64,000 nt of DNA from Mesorhizobium sp. YC-39 (GTDB lineage: Bacteria > Pseudomonadota > Alphaproteobacteria > Rhizobiales > Rhizobiaceae). The number at the start of each line of letters is the position of its first letter. Positions within the stretch are counted from its first letter, which is position 1. Position numbers and translations under genes: made by a program. The stretch spans positions 372,001 through 436,000 of the forward strand of contig NZ_JAOWPS010000003.1 of assembly GCF_025753795.1 (NCBI RefSeq), read 5' to 3'. Below are positions 1-7,712 of the stretch, one piece after another. The notes below the pieces were generated by a model. That model was not told the DNA's origin and did not search any database. It was given only the letters and a program-made list of their open reading frames with translations.

Positions 1-159
1 CTCCAGCCCCGCGACCATCCTGAGCAGGGTGGATTTGCCGCATCCGGAAGGGCCGACCAGCACCACGAACTGTCCGTCAGCGATGTCGACGCTGACGTCG
101 TGCAGGACCTTGACGGTTCCGAACGCCTTGGCCACATTGCTGATCGCGACTTGAGCCAT
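1..159 (-). CDS. Sugar ABC transporter ATP-binding protein (N-terminal part, runs off the left edge)
   Basis: The reverse strand opens at the ATG ending at 159 and reads MAQVAISNVAKAFG, then a glycine-rich Walker A loop, GPSGCGKST, near residue 36. This is the start of an ABC ATPase of the MalK/UgpC type, which powers sugar import. Only about 53 residues are in the window, so the Q-loop, signature and regulatory domain cannot be checked. It diverges from the binding-protein gene at 474, and together with the two permeases beyond it would complete one importer (inference from context). Confidence 0.85.
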   Translation of the reverse strand, partial: MAQVAISNVAKAFGTVKVLHDVSVDIADGQFVVLVGPSGCGKSTLLRMVAGLE

Positions 160-267
160 TATCCCCCCTTGGGTCCTTTGGACCCACAGGCCCTATCGTT
201 GCCGTGAAGCTAACCAACGCACACGGCGAGGGCAAGTCGGTCTCTTATAGATAAAAACCCATTCTCG

Positions 268-296
268 TTGACACGGCACTTGGTTGTGAGAATAGT
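268..296 (+). promoter_or_regulatory. Candidate sigma70-type promoter for the sugar transporter operon
   Basis: TTGACA at 268-273 is followed after 17 bases by AATAGT at 291-296, four of six matches to the -10 consensus. It would start a leader of about 170 bases before the binding-protein gene. The gap 160-473 separates the divergent ATPase and binding-protein genes and holds no convincing gene. Confidence 0.4.
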
Positions 297-473
297 GACA
301 GCGTCAGGGTCCTGGCACTACCCGAGCGCCGGCACGCCAGTGCGGACAACGGAAGTCGAGGCGTTGCGGGAGAGAAGCCAAGAGCCGCTATTCCGGGAGT
401 CGCGTCGTTGGGGAACATCGTTAGCGCTCCACCATCCGCAACAAACACCGTTTAACGTTCTGGGAGGAATGAG

Positions 474-2138
474 ATGAAAGTCGGCCTGTTCAACCAACTC
501 ATGCGCGCGGGTGCCACGCGCCGCGATATCCTGAAGGGTGCGGCCTCCATGGCCGCGATCGCCGCGGCATCCGGCGTCGGGCTCGGCGCACTGACGCGCC
601 CGGCTTCCGCGGCCAGTGAATTGCGGGCGCAGATCCTGCAGATTCCCGGCGTAGGCAAGGGCCAACCGACCGATGCGGACTTCCAGAAGGTCGGCGAGCT
701 CTGCCTGGAAGCGACCAAGGCCAACGTCAAGGAAGGCGAATTCGCCGGTGTCGAGCTTACCTTCATGGGCCTCAACAACCAGAACCTGCACAATGTGCTG
801 TTTCGCGGCTTCCTGAAGCCGTGGGAGGCCTATACCGGCGCCAAGATCAGCTGGATCGACCTGGCGCAGGCCGACTACAACGCACGCCTGCAGCAGTCGA
901 TCGCGACCGGCACCGTCGATTTTGACATCATCGAGATGGGCGCGCCGTTCGAAGGCGATGTCTGCGGCAAGGGCCTGACCTCCGAAATGCCGGACTGGGT
1001 CAAGGAACAGATCGACATGAAGGACGTCGTGGCCTATCTGCAGCCGCCGGTCGGCACCTGGGACGGCAAGCAGTACCGCGTCACCGTCGACGGCGATGCG
1101 CACAACTTCAACTACCGCACCGACGTGTTCGCCGATGCCGACCTCGCCAAGGCGTGGAAGGACGGCGGCGGTGAAGGGGAATGGGGCGTGCCGAAGACCT
1201 GGCAGCAGGTGCAGGCGGTGACCAAATTCCTCAAGGGCAAGCAGTTCCAGGGCCAGGACGTCTTCGGCTATCTCGACGCGCCCAAGGCCTGGGGCGGTTT
1301 CGGCTTCTATTTCCTCGGCAGCCGCGCCAGCGCCTATGCCAAGCATCCCGACGACAAGGCCTGGCTGTTCGACGCCGACACGATGAAGCCGCGCGTCAAC
1401 AATCCGGCCTGGGTGCGGGCGATCCAGGATGTGATCGACGCGCTGCCTTCGGAGCCGGCCGATCAGATCAATGCGGACCCGAACACCACCGCCTTCCAGC
1501 AGTTCCTGGCTGGCACCGGTTCGATGGTCACTTGGTGGGGCGATGTCGGCTCCAACGTCAAGACCAACGATTCCTCGGTCGTCGGCGATGTCACCGGCTT
1601 CTCGATCTTGCCCGGCTCGGACGATGTCTACAATTCCAAGACAGGCGCCTGGGACAAGCTCGCCAGCGGCCCGAACTATGCGCCGAACTGCGCCTATCTC
1701 GGCTGGGGCGTCTACGTCATGGCCCGCGTCGATAGCGACGAAAAGAAGAAGAAGGCGGCATGGTCGGCCGCCGCCCATCTCGGCGGCAAGGACCTGTCGA
1801 TCTGGACGGCCATGTATCCGTCCGGCTTCCAGCCCTACCGCAACTCCCACTTCGATATTCCCGAATGGGTGGCGGCCGGCTATGACGAGGCGTTCATCAC
1901 TTCGTATCTCAAGTCGGAAGCGGACAGCTACAACCATCCGAACGCGGCGATCGAACCGCGCATCCCTGGCATCTTCCAATATTACAGCGCCGCCGAGGAC
2001 ATTCTGGCCAACACTTTCGCCGGCAAGATGAAGGCGCAGGAAGGCGCCGACGCGATTGCCGCCGCCTGGGAGAAGCTGACCGACCAGATCGGCCGCGAAA
2101 ACCAGGTCAAGCTCTACAAGGCCTCGCTCGGCATGTAG
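474..2138 (+). CDS. Extracellular sugar-binding protein of a CUT1-type ABC transporter
   Basis: This is the periplasmic solute receptor of the importer. The N-terminus has a twin-arginine motif, TRRDILK at residues 15-21, then a hydrophobic alanine-rich stretch and a likely cleavage site after ASA near residue 46, so Tat export is probable. At 554 residues it is longer than most CUT1 sugar receptors (roughly 420), which suggests a divergent subfamily. An AGGA-containing ribosome site lies just before the ATG at 474. It is the first gene of the rightward set and is followed by a strong stem-loop before the permeases. The ligand cannot be read from sequence; the neighbouring SIS isomerase and aldo/keto reductase suggest a sugar or sugar derivative. 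Confidence 0.85.
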   Translation: MKVGLFNQLMRAGATRRDILKGAASMAAIAAASGVGLGALTRPASAASELRAQILQIPGVGKGQPTDADFQKVGELCLEATKANVKEGEFAGVELTFMGLNNQNLHNVLFRGFLKPWEAYTGAKISWIDLAQADYNARLQQSIATGTVDFDIIEMGAPFEGDVCGKGLTSEMPDWVKEQIDMKDVVAYLQPPVGTWDGKQYRVTVDGDAHNFNYRTDVFADADLAKAWKDGGGEGEWGVPKTWQQVQAVTKFLKGKQFQGQDVFGYLDAPKAWGGFGFYFLGSRASAYAKHPDDKAWLFDADTMKPRVNNPAWVRAIQDVIDALPSEPADQINADPNTTAFQQFLAGTGSMVTWWGDVGSNVKTNDSSVVGDVTGFSILPGSDDVYNSKTGAWDKLASGPNYAPNCAYLGWGVYVMARVDSDEKKKKAAWSAAAHLGGKDLSIWTAMYPSGFQPYRNSHFDIPEWVAAGYDEAFITSYLKSEADSYNHPNAAIEPRIPGIFQYYSAAEDILANTFAGKMKAQEGADAIAAAWEKLTDQIGRENQVKLYKASLGM

Positions 2139-2152
2139 CCAGCGGCTATGAT

Positions 2153-2211
2153 AAGATCGCGGCCCGGCGGCTCTTGTCGCCGGGCCGTATCTTGACCGGC
2201 TCCGGCCGGTC
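2153..2211 (+). terminator. Two tandem stem-loops between binding-protein and permease genes
   Basis: The first hairpin pairs AAGAT plus GGCCCGGCG (2161-2169) with CGCCGGGCC (2178-2186) plus ATCTT. A second, GACCGG/CCGGTC, follows at 2194-2211. No good U-run follows, so this is more likely an mRNA-stabilising or partial-termination structure that raises binding protein over permease than a full terminator. Confidence 0.6.
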
Positions 2212-2235
2212 ATTTGTGCAAAAGAGGCGAGAGGC

Positions 2236-3357
2236 GTGGCTGACCAGACTTCGACCACGAATGCGTGGCCGGCAAATTCCGTTCCCACCGATCTGATCCC
2301 ACCCGGCCGCAAGCGCCTCGGCTGGGCCCTGATGGCCGCGGCGACGCTCGGCCTCCTGGCAACGATCCTGGTCCAGATCCTCTACAAGAGCGAGGTCGAC
2401 ACGATCGGTTTCGAGACCTGGCGGCCGGTCGTCTACGCCTACATATTGTGGGGCGTGGCGCTCGGCGTCGGCCAGGTGCTGACGCGCGGCGAGGATGGCC
2501 AACGCGCGCTGTTCCTGTTGCCGGCGCTGCTGTTCACCATCGCCATGGTGATCTTCCCGACGCTGTTCGGCTTCTACATCGCGCTGACCGACTGGAACCT
2601 CTCTTCCTTCTCCGGTCGCAAGTTCAACGGACTCGACAATTTCTGGCAGATGCTCGGCGATCCCTATTATCGCAACGCGCTGTTCAACATGGTGCTCTAT
2701 GTGCTCGCCGTGTTCGTCGAATATGTCATCGCCTTCGGTCTCGCTTTGCTACTCAACGCACAGATCCGGGCGCGAAAATTCTTCCGCGTCGTCTTCCTCA
2801 TGCCCTTGATGCTGTCGCCGGTCGCGGTGTCGTGGATGATTGGCAAATCGCTGATGGAATACCGGTTCGGGCCGGCCGCGACACTGGCGCGCCATCTCGG
2901 CTGGGAGAACCCCGCCTTCTTCTCCAACCCGATCACCGCCCGCATCTCGATCATGGTGCTCGATGCCTGGACCTTCATTCCGTTCATGATGATCATGCTG
3001 CTCGCCGGCCTGCAGGCGATGTCGCGCGAGGTGCTTGAAGCCGCGCGTGTCGATGGCGCCACTCCATGGCAAACCTTCTGGCAGGTCACCTTCCCGCTGA
3101 TGCTGCCGGTGTCGGTGACGGCGGTGATCCTGCGCATCATCTTCAAGCTGAAGCTTGCCGACATCATCATCACCGTCACCTCCGGCGGCCCGGGCGGTGC
3201 GACCGATTCCGTATCGAGCTTCATCTATCGCGAGTACCGCGACCGCTCGAATGTCGGCTACGGCACGATGCTGGCGATGGCCTATCTCATCATCATCGTC
3301 GTGTTCGTGACATGGCTGCTGAAATTCGCCAGCCGCTTCGTGCGCAACGTCAATTAG
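2236..3357 (+). CDS. Sugar ABC transporter permease, MalF/UgpA type
   Basis: An inner-membrane permease of 373 residues starting at GTG 2236. It has hydrophobic segments throughout, including two extra ones before the usual six-helix core, and a cytoplasmic EAA loop, EAARVDGATPWQTFW, near residue 265 that docks the ATPase. It lies 97 bases after the binding protein and 9 bases before the second permease, so it is part of one operon. The GTG is preferred because GAGGCGAGAG lies just upstream. Confidence 0.88.
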   Translation: MADQTSTTNAWPANSVPTDLIPPGRKRLGWALMAAATLGLLATILVQILYKSEVDTIGFETWRPVVYAYILWGVALGVGQVLTRGEDGQRALFLLPALLFTIAMVIFPTLFGFYIALTDWNLSSFSGRKFNGLDNFWQMLGDPYYRNALFNMVLYVLAVFVEYVIAFGLALLLNAQIRARKFFRVVFLMPLMLSPVAVSWMIGKSLMEYRFGPAATLARHLGWENPAFFSNPITARISIMVLDAWTFIPFMMIMLLAGLQAMSREVLEAARVDGATPWQTFWQVTFPLMLPVSVTAVILRIIFKLKLADIIITVTSGGPGGATDSVSSFIYREYRDRSNVGYGTMLAMAYLIIIVVFVTWLLKFASRFVRNVN

Positions 3358-3366
3358 GGTCCGGCG

Positions 3367-4284
3367 ATGAGCATTCAAACCACCGACTATGCCGCTTCCG
3401 AAATCCGCTCGCCGGCGAGCTTCCTCGCCAACCGTGTCTTCATCTATGGCGCGCTGGTCTTCTGGGCCTTCATCTGCCTGTTCCCGATCTACTGGACGAT
3501 AACCACCTCGTTCAAGACCGCGGTCGACGTCACCCAGGGCCATCTCATTCCCTTTGTCGACTTCAAGCCGGACTGGAAGGGCTGGCGCTCGCTCGGCCTG
3601 TCGCCGGATTCGATCTTCCAGACCTCGACGGTGCGCGAGGAATTTCTCAAGCGCTTCATGAATTCGGTGATCACCTCAGTCGGCGCGTCGAGCCTCGCCA
3701 TCATTATCGGCAGCCTCGCCGCCTACGGGCTCACCCGCTATCGCTATCACTTCGCCTGGTTCAAGAACGAGGACATCTCCTTCTTCTTCCTGTCGCAGCT
3801 GATCCTGCCGCCTGTGGTGCTGGCGCTCCCCTTTCTCGTCCTCTACCGGGAGGTCGGCCTGCTCGACACGCGCATCGGACTGATCCTGCTCTACACACTG
3901 ATGGTGCTGCCGATCGTCATCTGGATCATGCGCGACCAGTTCAACTCGATCCCGGTCGAACTGGAGGAAGCAGCCCTGGTCGACGGCCTGTCGATCTGGG
4001 GCGCCTTCTTCCGCATCGTCATGCCGATCGCGCTGCCGGGCATGGTCGCCGCCTTCATCCTGGCAATGGTGCTGTGCTGGAACGAATATTTCTTCGCCGC
4101 GCTGCTGACCTCGACCGACGCCAAGACCATTCCCGTCATGGTGGCGAGCCAGACCGGCTCGCAAGGCATCAACTGGTGGTCGATGGCAGCCCTTGCCACC
4201 GCCGCCATCACGCCGCTCGCCGTCATCGGCATCGCGCTGGAGCGCTATCTGATCATGGGCATGACGGCGGGTGCGGTGAAGTAA
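3367..4284 (+). CDS. Sugar ABC transporter permease, MalG/UgpE type
   Basis: The second permease subunit, 305 residues with about six membrane segments. Its EAA loop, EEAALVDGLSIWGAF near residue 199, matches the MalG-type docking sequence. It should pair with the upstream permease and the divergent ATPase. It starts 9 bases after the previous stop and ends one base before the next start. The substrate is unknown. Confidence 0.88.
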   Translation: MSIQTTDYAASEIRSPASFLANRVFIYGALVFWAFICLFPIYWTITTSFKTAVDVTQGHLIPFVDFKPDWKGWRSLGLSPDSIFQTSTVREEFLKRFMNSVITSVGASSLAIIIGSLAAYGLTRYRYHFAWFKNEDISFFFLSQLILPPVVLALPFLVLYREVGLLDTRIGLILLYTLMVLPIVIWIMRDQFNSIPVELEEAALVDGLSIWGAFFRIVMPIALPGMVAAFILAMVLCWNEYFFAALLTSTDAKTIPVMVASQTGSQGINWWSMAALATAAITPLAVIGIALERYLIMGMTAGAVK

Positions 4285-4285
4285 C

Positions 4286-4609
4286 ATGGCCAGCAAGTAC
4301 TGGTTCGCCCGTCACATCCGCCGCAACTACATGGGCCACGACCGATACCGCAAAGGCGCCATGCCGATCAGCTGGGAAGGCAATGCGGTCATTGCCGGCT
4401 TTATCGCGGCGCTGGTGATAGGCGGGTTGATCATGCTCTTGATGGCTGTTTACACGACCCTTTTTCCGCTCGGCATTGCACTCTTTGTCGTCCTCGCGGT
4501 TGCGGGCGCCGGCACGTTCATCTGGGCGGTGGCGACGAGAAGCGATCCGGACAAGTCGATCGCCGACTACAAGGCCGAGAGGCAGCGCGCTCGCTCGTCC
4601 GGCTCGTAA
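4286..4609 (+). CDS. Small two-helix membrane protein of the transporter operon
   Basis: A 107-residue protein with a basic N-terminus (residues 1-30), two adjacent hydrophobic helices at about residues 36-57 and 61-82, and a charged C-terminal tail rich in K, R, D and E. Its ATG lies one base after the permease stop, so it is translationally linked to the transporter. I do not recognise a named family. It may be an accessory subunit, but no function can be assigned from sequence. Confidence 0.7.
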   Translation: MASKYWFARHIRRNYMGHDRYRKGAMPISWEGNAVIAGFIAALVIGGLIMLLMAVYTTLFPLGIALFVVLAVAGAGTFIWAVATRSDPDKSIADYKAERQRARSSGS

Positions 4610-4615
4610 ACACCA

Positions 4616-5359
4616 TCAGCTCCCAAGGATCGCCCGTAAATGATCGAGGATCATGGCGACGCCCTTTTGCCCGAGTTCCGCCGAGGCGTCAGGTGCGCTC
4701 GCGGTGTACCAGCTCCTGTTGTCGGCGAAATGGGACGCGTCCACCGCTTCAGGGCACAGCGCCAGCATCAGCGACGTCTCGCCGATGCCGGCATGGTCGA
4801 AGGGATACTGGCCGTTCATTGTGGCCGGCATCAGCGGATGCACCTGCACCCAGTTGAAGAAATTTTCACCCGCGGCATGCCCGGCATAGTAGTCGGCCAT
4901 CGCCTCCGAACCCCACCAGCCCTCGCCGCGCTCCTTTTCGAGGAAGCGGAAGATCGCCTGCCGGCCGGCGCTCTTGAAGGCGAGATCGGTCGGCATGCCG
5001 GCAACAAAGTTCTCGGTCTGATGGTGGATGATGGCATGGACGTTGCGAAAGCCGACGCGCAGCAGGCTGTAGAACAATTCCTCGGCGAAGGGCGCCAGCG
5101 CATTGCCACCGACCTGCACCGAGCCATTGCCTTCAGGGGCCGCCACGGCATAGCTCGCCGCGCCGTAATAAAAGGGCGGCAGGATGACGATGTCGGCTTC
5201 CCGCTCGAACAGCTCCAGCGTCTTGACGACGGCAAGCGTGTCCATGCCGACGGCCATGTGCTCGCCGTGGTATTCGAGCACGCCGAGCGGGAGCACGACC
5301 GGCCAGTTTTCGGTGATCGCCATGCGGATCTGGTGCGGCAGCATCAACTCGTAGCGCAT
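4616..5359 (-). CDS. Creatininase-family amidohydrolase
   Basis: A 247-residue protein with the creatininase metal-site signature near the N-terminus, PLGVLEYHGEHMAVGMDT, supplying the Glu, His and Asp ligands, and a later HHQTEN segment. Family members hydrolyse cyclic or linear amides (creatinine, formamidopyrimidine intermediates) or process peptides, so the substrate here is open. It lies six bases downstream of the SIS-domain gene on the same strand and converges with the transporter operon. The association suggests a step in catabolism of the imported compound (inference). Confidence 0.8.
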   Translation of the reverse strand: MRYELMLPHQIRMAITENWPVVLPLGVLEYHGEHMAVGMDTLAVVKTLELFEREADIVILPPFYYGAASYAVAAPEGNGSVQVGGNALAPFAEELFYSLLRVGFRNVHAIIHHQTENFVAGMPTDLAFKSAGRQAIFRFLEKERGEGWWGSEAMADYYAGHAAGENFFNWVQVHPLMPATMNGQYPFDHAGIGETSLMLALCPEAVDASHFADNRSWYTASAPDASAELGQKGVAMILDHLRAILGS

Positions 5360-5365
5360 GGGCGC

Positions 5366-5932
5366 TTACTCCATGTTGGTGTGACGGGCGCGCATCGCTT
5401 CGGACGACATGCCGGTGATTGCCTTGAGCTTCAGCACCATCACCTCGAACAGCAGGAACAACGCGCCTTCGAACACCGAGCCCATCGGCAGGACGGACGT
5501 CTTGTCCAGGCCCTGGTCGTCGGCCATCGTCTGCGCCGGGATGAGCAAGGTGAAGTCGGCAAGCGTTGCCGCGCTGCTCCCTGTCTGGGCGGTCAGCAGC
5601 AGGACGGTCGCACCTGCCTCGCGGGCGACCCGCATCAGGGTGAGCACGGTCGAGGTCTCGCCCGGACCGGAACTGACGAGGAAGACGTCGCCCGCCGTGA
5701 GCGGCGGCGTTGTCATCTCGCCGACCACCGAAACTGGCAAGCCGAGATGGTAGAGCCGCATGGTGAAGCCTTTGACCTGCAAAGCCTCGCGGCCGCAGCC
5801 ATAAACGACGATCCTTCGCGCGTTGGCAAGCATGGCACAGGCGGCATCGATGCGGCCGTCGTCCACGCGCGCCAGCACATTGCCAAGCTCGCACAGCGCA
5901 ATTCTGAACAGATCGGTGCCGGCACCGGTCAT
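5366..5932 (-). CDS. SIS-domain sugar-phosphate isomerase, 6-phospho-3-hexuloisomerase (HxlB)-like
   Basis: A single SIS domain of about 188 residues, the size of HxlB. The sugar-phosphate-binding pattern appears as VYGCGREALQVKGF and later VSSGPGETSTVL, the serine-rich loop that grips phosphate. HxlB converts 3-hexulose-6-phosphate to fructose-6-phosphate, but no HxlA partner is in this window, so a related isomerase is possible. The frame stays open to 6070; I chose the ATG ending at 5932 because homologous domains begin there, with an alternative ATG ending at 6016. It is cotranscribed with the creatininase-family gene. Confidence 0.72.
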   Translation of the reverse strand: MTGAGTDLFRIALCELGNVLARVDDGRIDAACAMLANARRIVVYGCGREALQVKGFTMRLYHLGLPVSVVGEMTTPPLTAGDVFLVSSGPGETSTVLTLMRVAREAGATVLLLTAQTGSSAATLADFTLLIPAQTMADDQGLDKTSVLPMGSVFEGALFLLFEVMVLKLKAITGMSSEAMRARHTNME

Positions 5933-6120
5933 GACCGTTCCGCCAGTCTGCCCGAAGGCCGAAAAGGGTCTGGATTGTCTGCTCACGTTTTCCCCGAACA
6001 GCTTGTTTTTGTTCATGCTATCACCGCGAAAATCCGTGTCCAACGACGCCGCGCGCTTTTGCTGTGCCACGGGCGTGATAGTGTCATGTCAGACAAATCA
6101 ACCCAGGAAACGGCAGGGAC

Positions 6121-7143
6121 ATGAGGACACGGCATTTCGACCGCATCGGCAATGGCGGCATCGACTTCACGGAGCTCGGCTTTGGCACGGCGCCGCTCGG
6201 CAATCTCTATCGCGCCGTTTCCGACGAGGACGCCAACGCCACGCTGGAGGCCGCGTGGAAGGTCGGCTGCCGCTACTACGACACCGCGCCGCTCTACGGG
6301 CTCGGCCTGTCGGAAACGCGGCTCAATCCGTTCCTGCGCTCAAAAAAGCGCGACGACTACGTGCTGTCGAGCAAGGTCGGGCGCATCATGCGCGCAAGCC
6401 CTCCCGAACACCGCACCGGCATCGGTAAATTCTTCGACACGCCGTCGCGCCGGGAGGTCTACGACTACAGCTATGACGGCGTCATGCGTTCCTTCGAAGC
6501 CTCGCTGGAACGTCTCGGTGTCGACCGCATCGACATCCTGTTCGTGCATGACGTCGACATCTTCACCCATGGCAGCAAGGAGGCCTCGGACCAGCGCATC
6601 GAGGAATTCATGCGCTCGGGCTATTACGGGCTGCTTTCGCTGCGCGATCAGGGCGTCATCAAGGCGTTCGGCGGCGGCATCAACGAATGGCCGGTTGCCC
6701 AGACGCTGGCCGAGCGTGGCGACTTCGACCTGTTCCTGCTTGCCGGGCGCTATACGCTGCTCGAGCAAGAGGCGCTGCAATCCTTCCTGCCGCTGTGCCA
6801 GAAGCGCGGCATCGGCATCGTTCTCGGCGGACCGTACAATTCAGGCATCCTGGCAACCGGTCCCAAGCCCGGCGCCTTCTACAATTATTCAGAAGCACCG
6901 CAGGACATACTCGAGCGTGTCACACGCATCGAGGCCGTCTGCAAACGCCACGGCGTGCGGCTGATCGAGGCAGCGCTGCAATTCCCGCTGCTGCACCCTT
7001 CGGTCGTGTCGGTCATCCCCGGCGGTCAGCGGCCGAGCGAGGTCGAAAGCAACCGCTCGCTGCTCGACGCCAAGCTGCCTAAGGCGCTATGGAGCGACCT
7101 CAAGCAGGAAGGGTTGATGCGGGCGGACGCGCCGACGAGTTGA
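6121..7143 (+). CDS. Aldo/keto reductase, aldose/pyridoxal dehydrogenase-like
   Basis: A 340-residue NAD(P)-dependent oxidoreductase with the full AKR tetrad visible: Asp54 and Tyr59 in YDTAPLYG, Lys85 in SSKVGR and His143 in FVHDVD. The sequence resembles the subgroup containing L-fucose or D-threo-aldose 1-dehydrogenase and pyridoxal 4-dehydrogenase. It diverges from the SIS/creatininase pair and would fit oxidation of an aldose in the same pathway (inference). AGGGAC lies just before the ATG. A perfect 9-base palindrome, TGTCAGACA at 6087-6095, sits in the divergent region. Confidence 0.82.
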   Translation: MRTRHFDRIGNGGIDFTELGFGTAPLGNLYRAVSDEDANATLEAAWKVGCRYYDTAPLYGLGLSETRLNPFLRSKKRDDYVLSSKVGRIMRASPPEHRTGIGKFFDTPSRREVYDYSYDGVMRSFEASLERLGVDRIDILFVHDVDIFTHGSKEASDQRIEEFMRSGYYGLLSLRDQGVIKAFGGGINEWPVAQTLAERGDFDLFLLAGRYTLLEQEALQSFLPLCQKRGIGIVLGGPYNSGILATGPKPGAFYNYSEAPQDILERVTRIEAVCKRHGVRLIEAALQFPLLHPSVVSVIPGGQRPSEVESNRSLLDAKLPKALWSDLKQEGLMRADAPTS

Positions 7144-7177
7144 AAGCCGCTTCCATCAAAGAGCCCGCATGCAAAAG

Positions 7178-7201
7178 AAAAGCCGGGCAAGCCCGGCTTT
7201 T
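7178..7201. terminator. Bidirectional intrinsic terminator between AKR and HU genes
   Basis: AAAAGCCGGGC at 7178-7188 pairs perfectly with GCCCGGCTTTT at 7191-7201 across an AA loop. It lies between two convergent genes and has the U-run needed in both directions. Confidence 0.9.
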
Positions 7202-7222
7202 CTGATCTCTGAAAGAAAAGGC

Positions 7223-7495
7223 TTAATTGACCGCGTCCTTGAGACCCTTGCCGGCCGAAAACTTCGGCACGGTGCGCGCCGGAATCTTCACTTCCGCGCC
7301 GGTCTGAGGATTGCGGCCCGTCGACGCGGCGCGTTTTGACACGGTGAAATTTCCGAAGCCGACAAGCCGGACATCGCCGCCCTTCTTCAGTTCGCCGGTG
7401 ATCACGGAAAACACCGCATCGACCGCCGACTGCGCGTCACCCTTCGAAATACTCGCGGCATCGGCGACAGCGGACACCAGTTCGTTCTTGTTCAT
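7223..7495 (-). CDS. hup: DNA-binding protein HU (HU-beta type)
   Basis: A 90-residue nucleoid protein of the HU family with the conserved core GFGNFTV and the DNA-arm region RNPQTGAEVKIPA, PKFSAGK. It bends and compacts DNA non-specifically as a dimer. The frame is open to 7633, but the ATG ending at 7495 is preceded by GGAAGGGA and gives the canonical MNKNELV start and family length. It lies downstream of lon, the usual gene order clpP-clpX-lon-HU. A candidate promoter, TTGGTT-17-TAAAGT, is present upstream. Confidence 0.95.
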   Translation of the reverse strand: MNKNELVSAVADAASISKGDAQSAVDAVFSVITGELKKGGDVRLVGFGNFTVSKRAASTGRNPQTGAEVKIPARTVPKFSAGKGLKDAVN

Positions 7496-7603
7496 AAAAA
7501 TTCCCTTCCATGAGAAAACCGGAACCACTCGACTCATCCGGCAGGAAACGGACTTTAGAAAGAAGCGTTCCTGCAACCAAGTCGAAAAGCGCCAAATAAA
7601 GCG

Positions 7604-7661
7604 GAAAAAGCCCGGAAATCCGGGGTTTTTCACATGAAAAAGCCGGGCTCAAGGCCCGGCT
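7604..7661 (-). terminator. Tandem intrinsic terminators downstream of lon
   Basis: On the reverse strand AGCCGGGC/GCCCGGCT (7641-7661) runs into TTTTT, and a second hairpin CCCGG/CCGGG (7611-7624) runs into CTTTTT. The doubled signal would insulate HU from lon read-through. The second hairpin also has a T-run on the plus strand. Confidence 0.85.
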
Positions 7662-7712
7662 CTCTCTTTGTGCACTGCAACTTCAGCAAGTGCGATGCAA
7701 CTTTAGCTACTT

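Noticed and set aside
318..2312. 664-residue open frame antisense to the sugar receptor gene
   Set aside because: It is a high-GC shadow frame: arginine, histidine and leucine rich with no domain, and the opposite strand holds a clear Tat-exported receptor.
3066..4418. 450-residue frame overlapping both permeases
   Set aside because: It is frame-shifted relative to two convincing permeases with EAA loops; composition is Arg/His/Pro rich and non-native.
6087..6095. TGTCAGACA palindrome as operator for the AKR/SIS genes
   Set aside because: It is perfect but only nine bases with no second copy, so chance is a reasonable explanation; mentioned under the AKR gene only.
4640..6124. 494-residue plus-strand frame opposite the creatininase and SIS genes
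   Set aside because: It has no recognisable domain, while the minus-strand genes have clear motifs.
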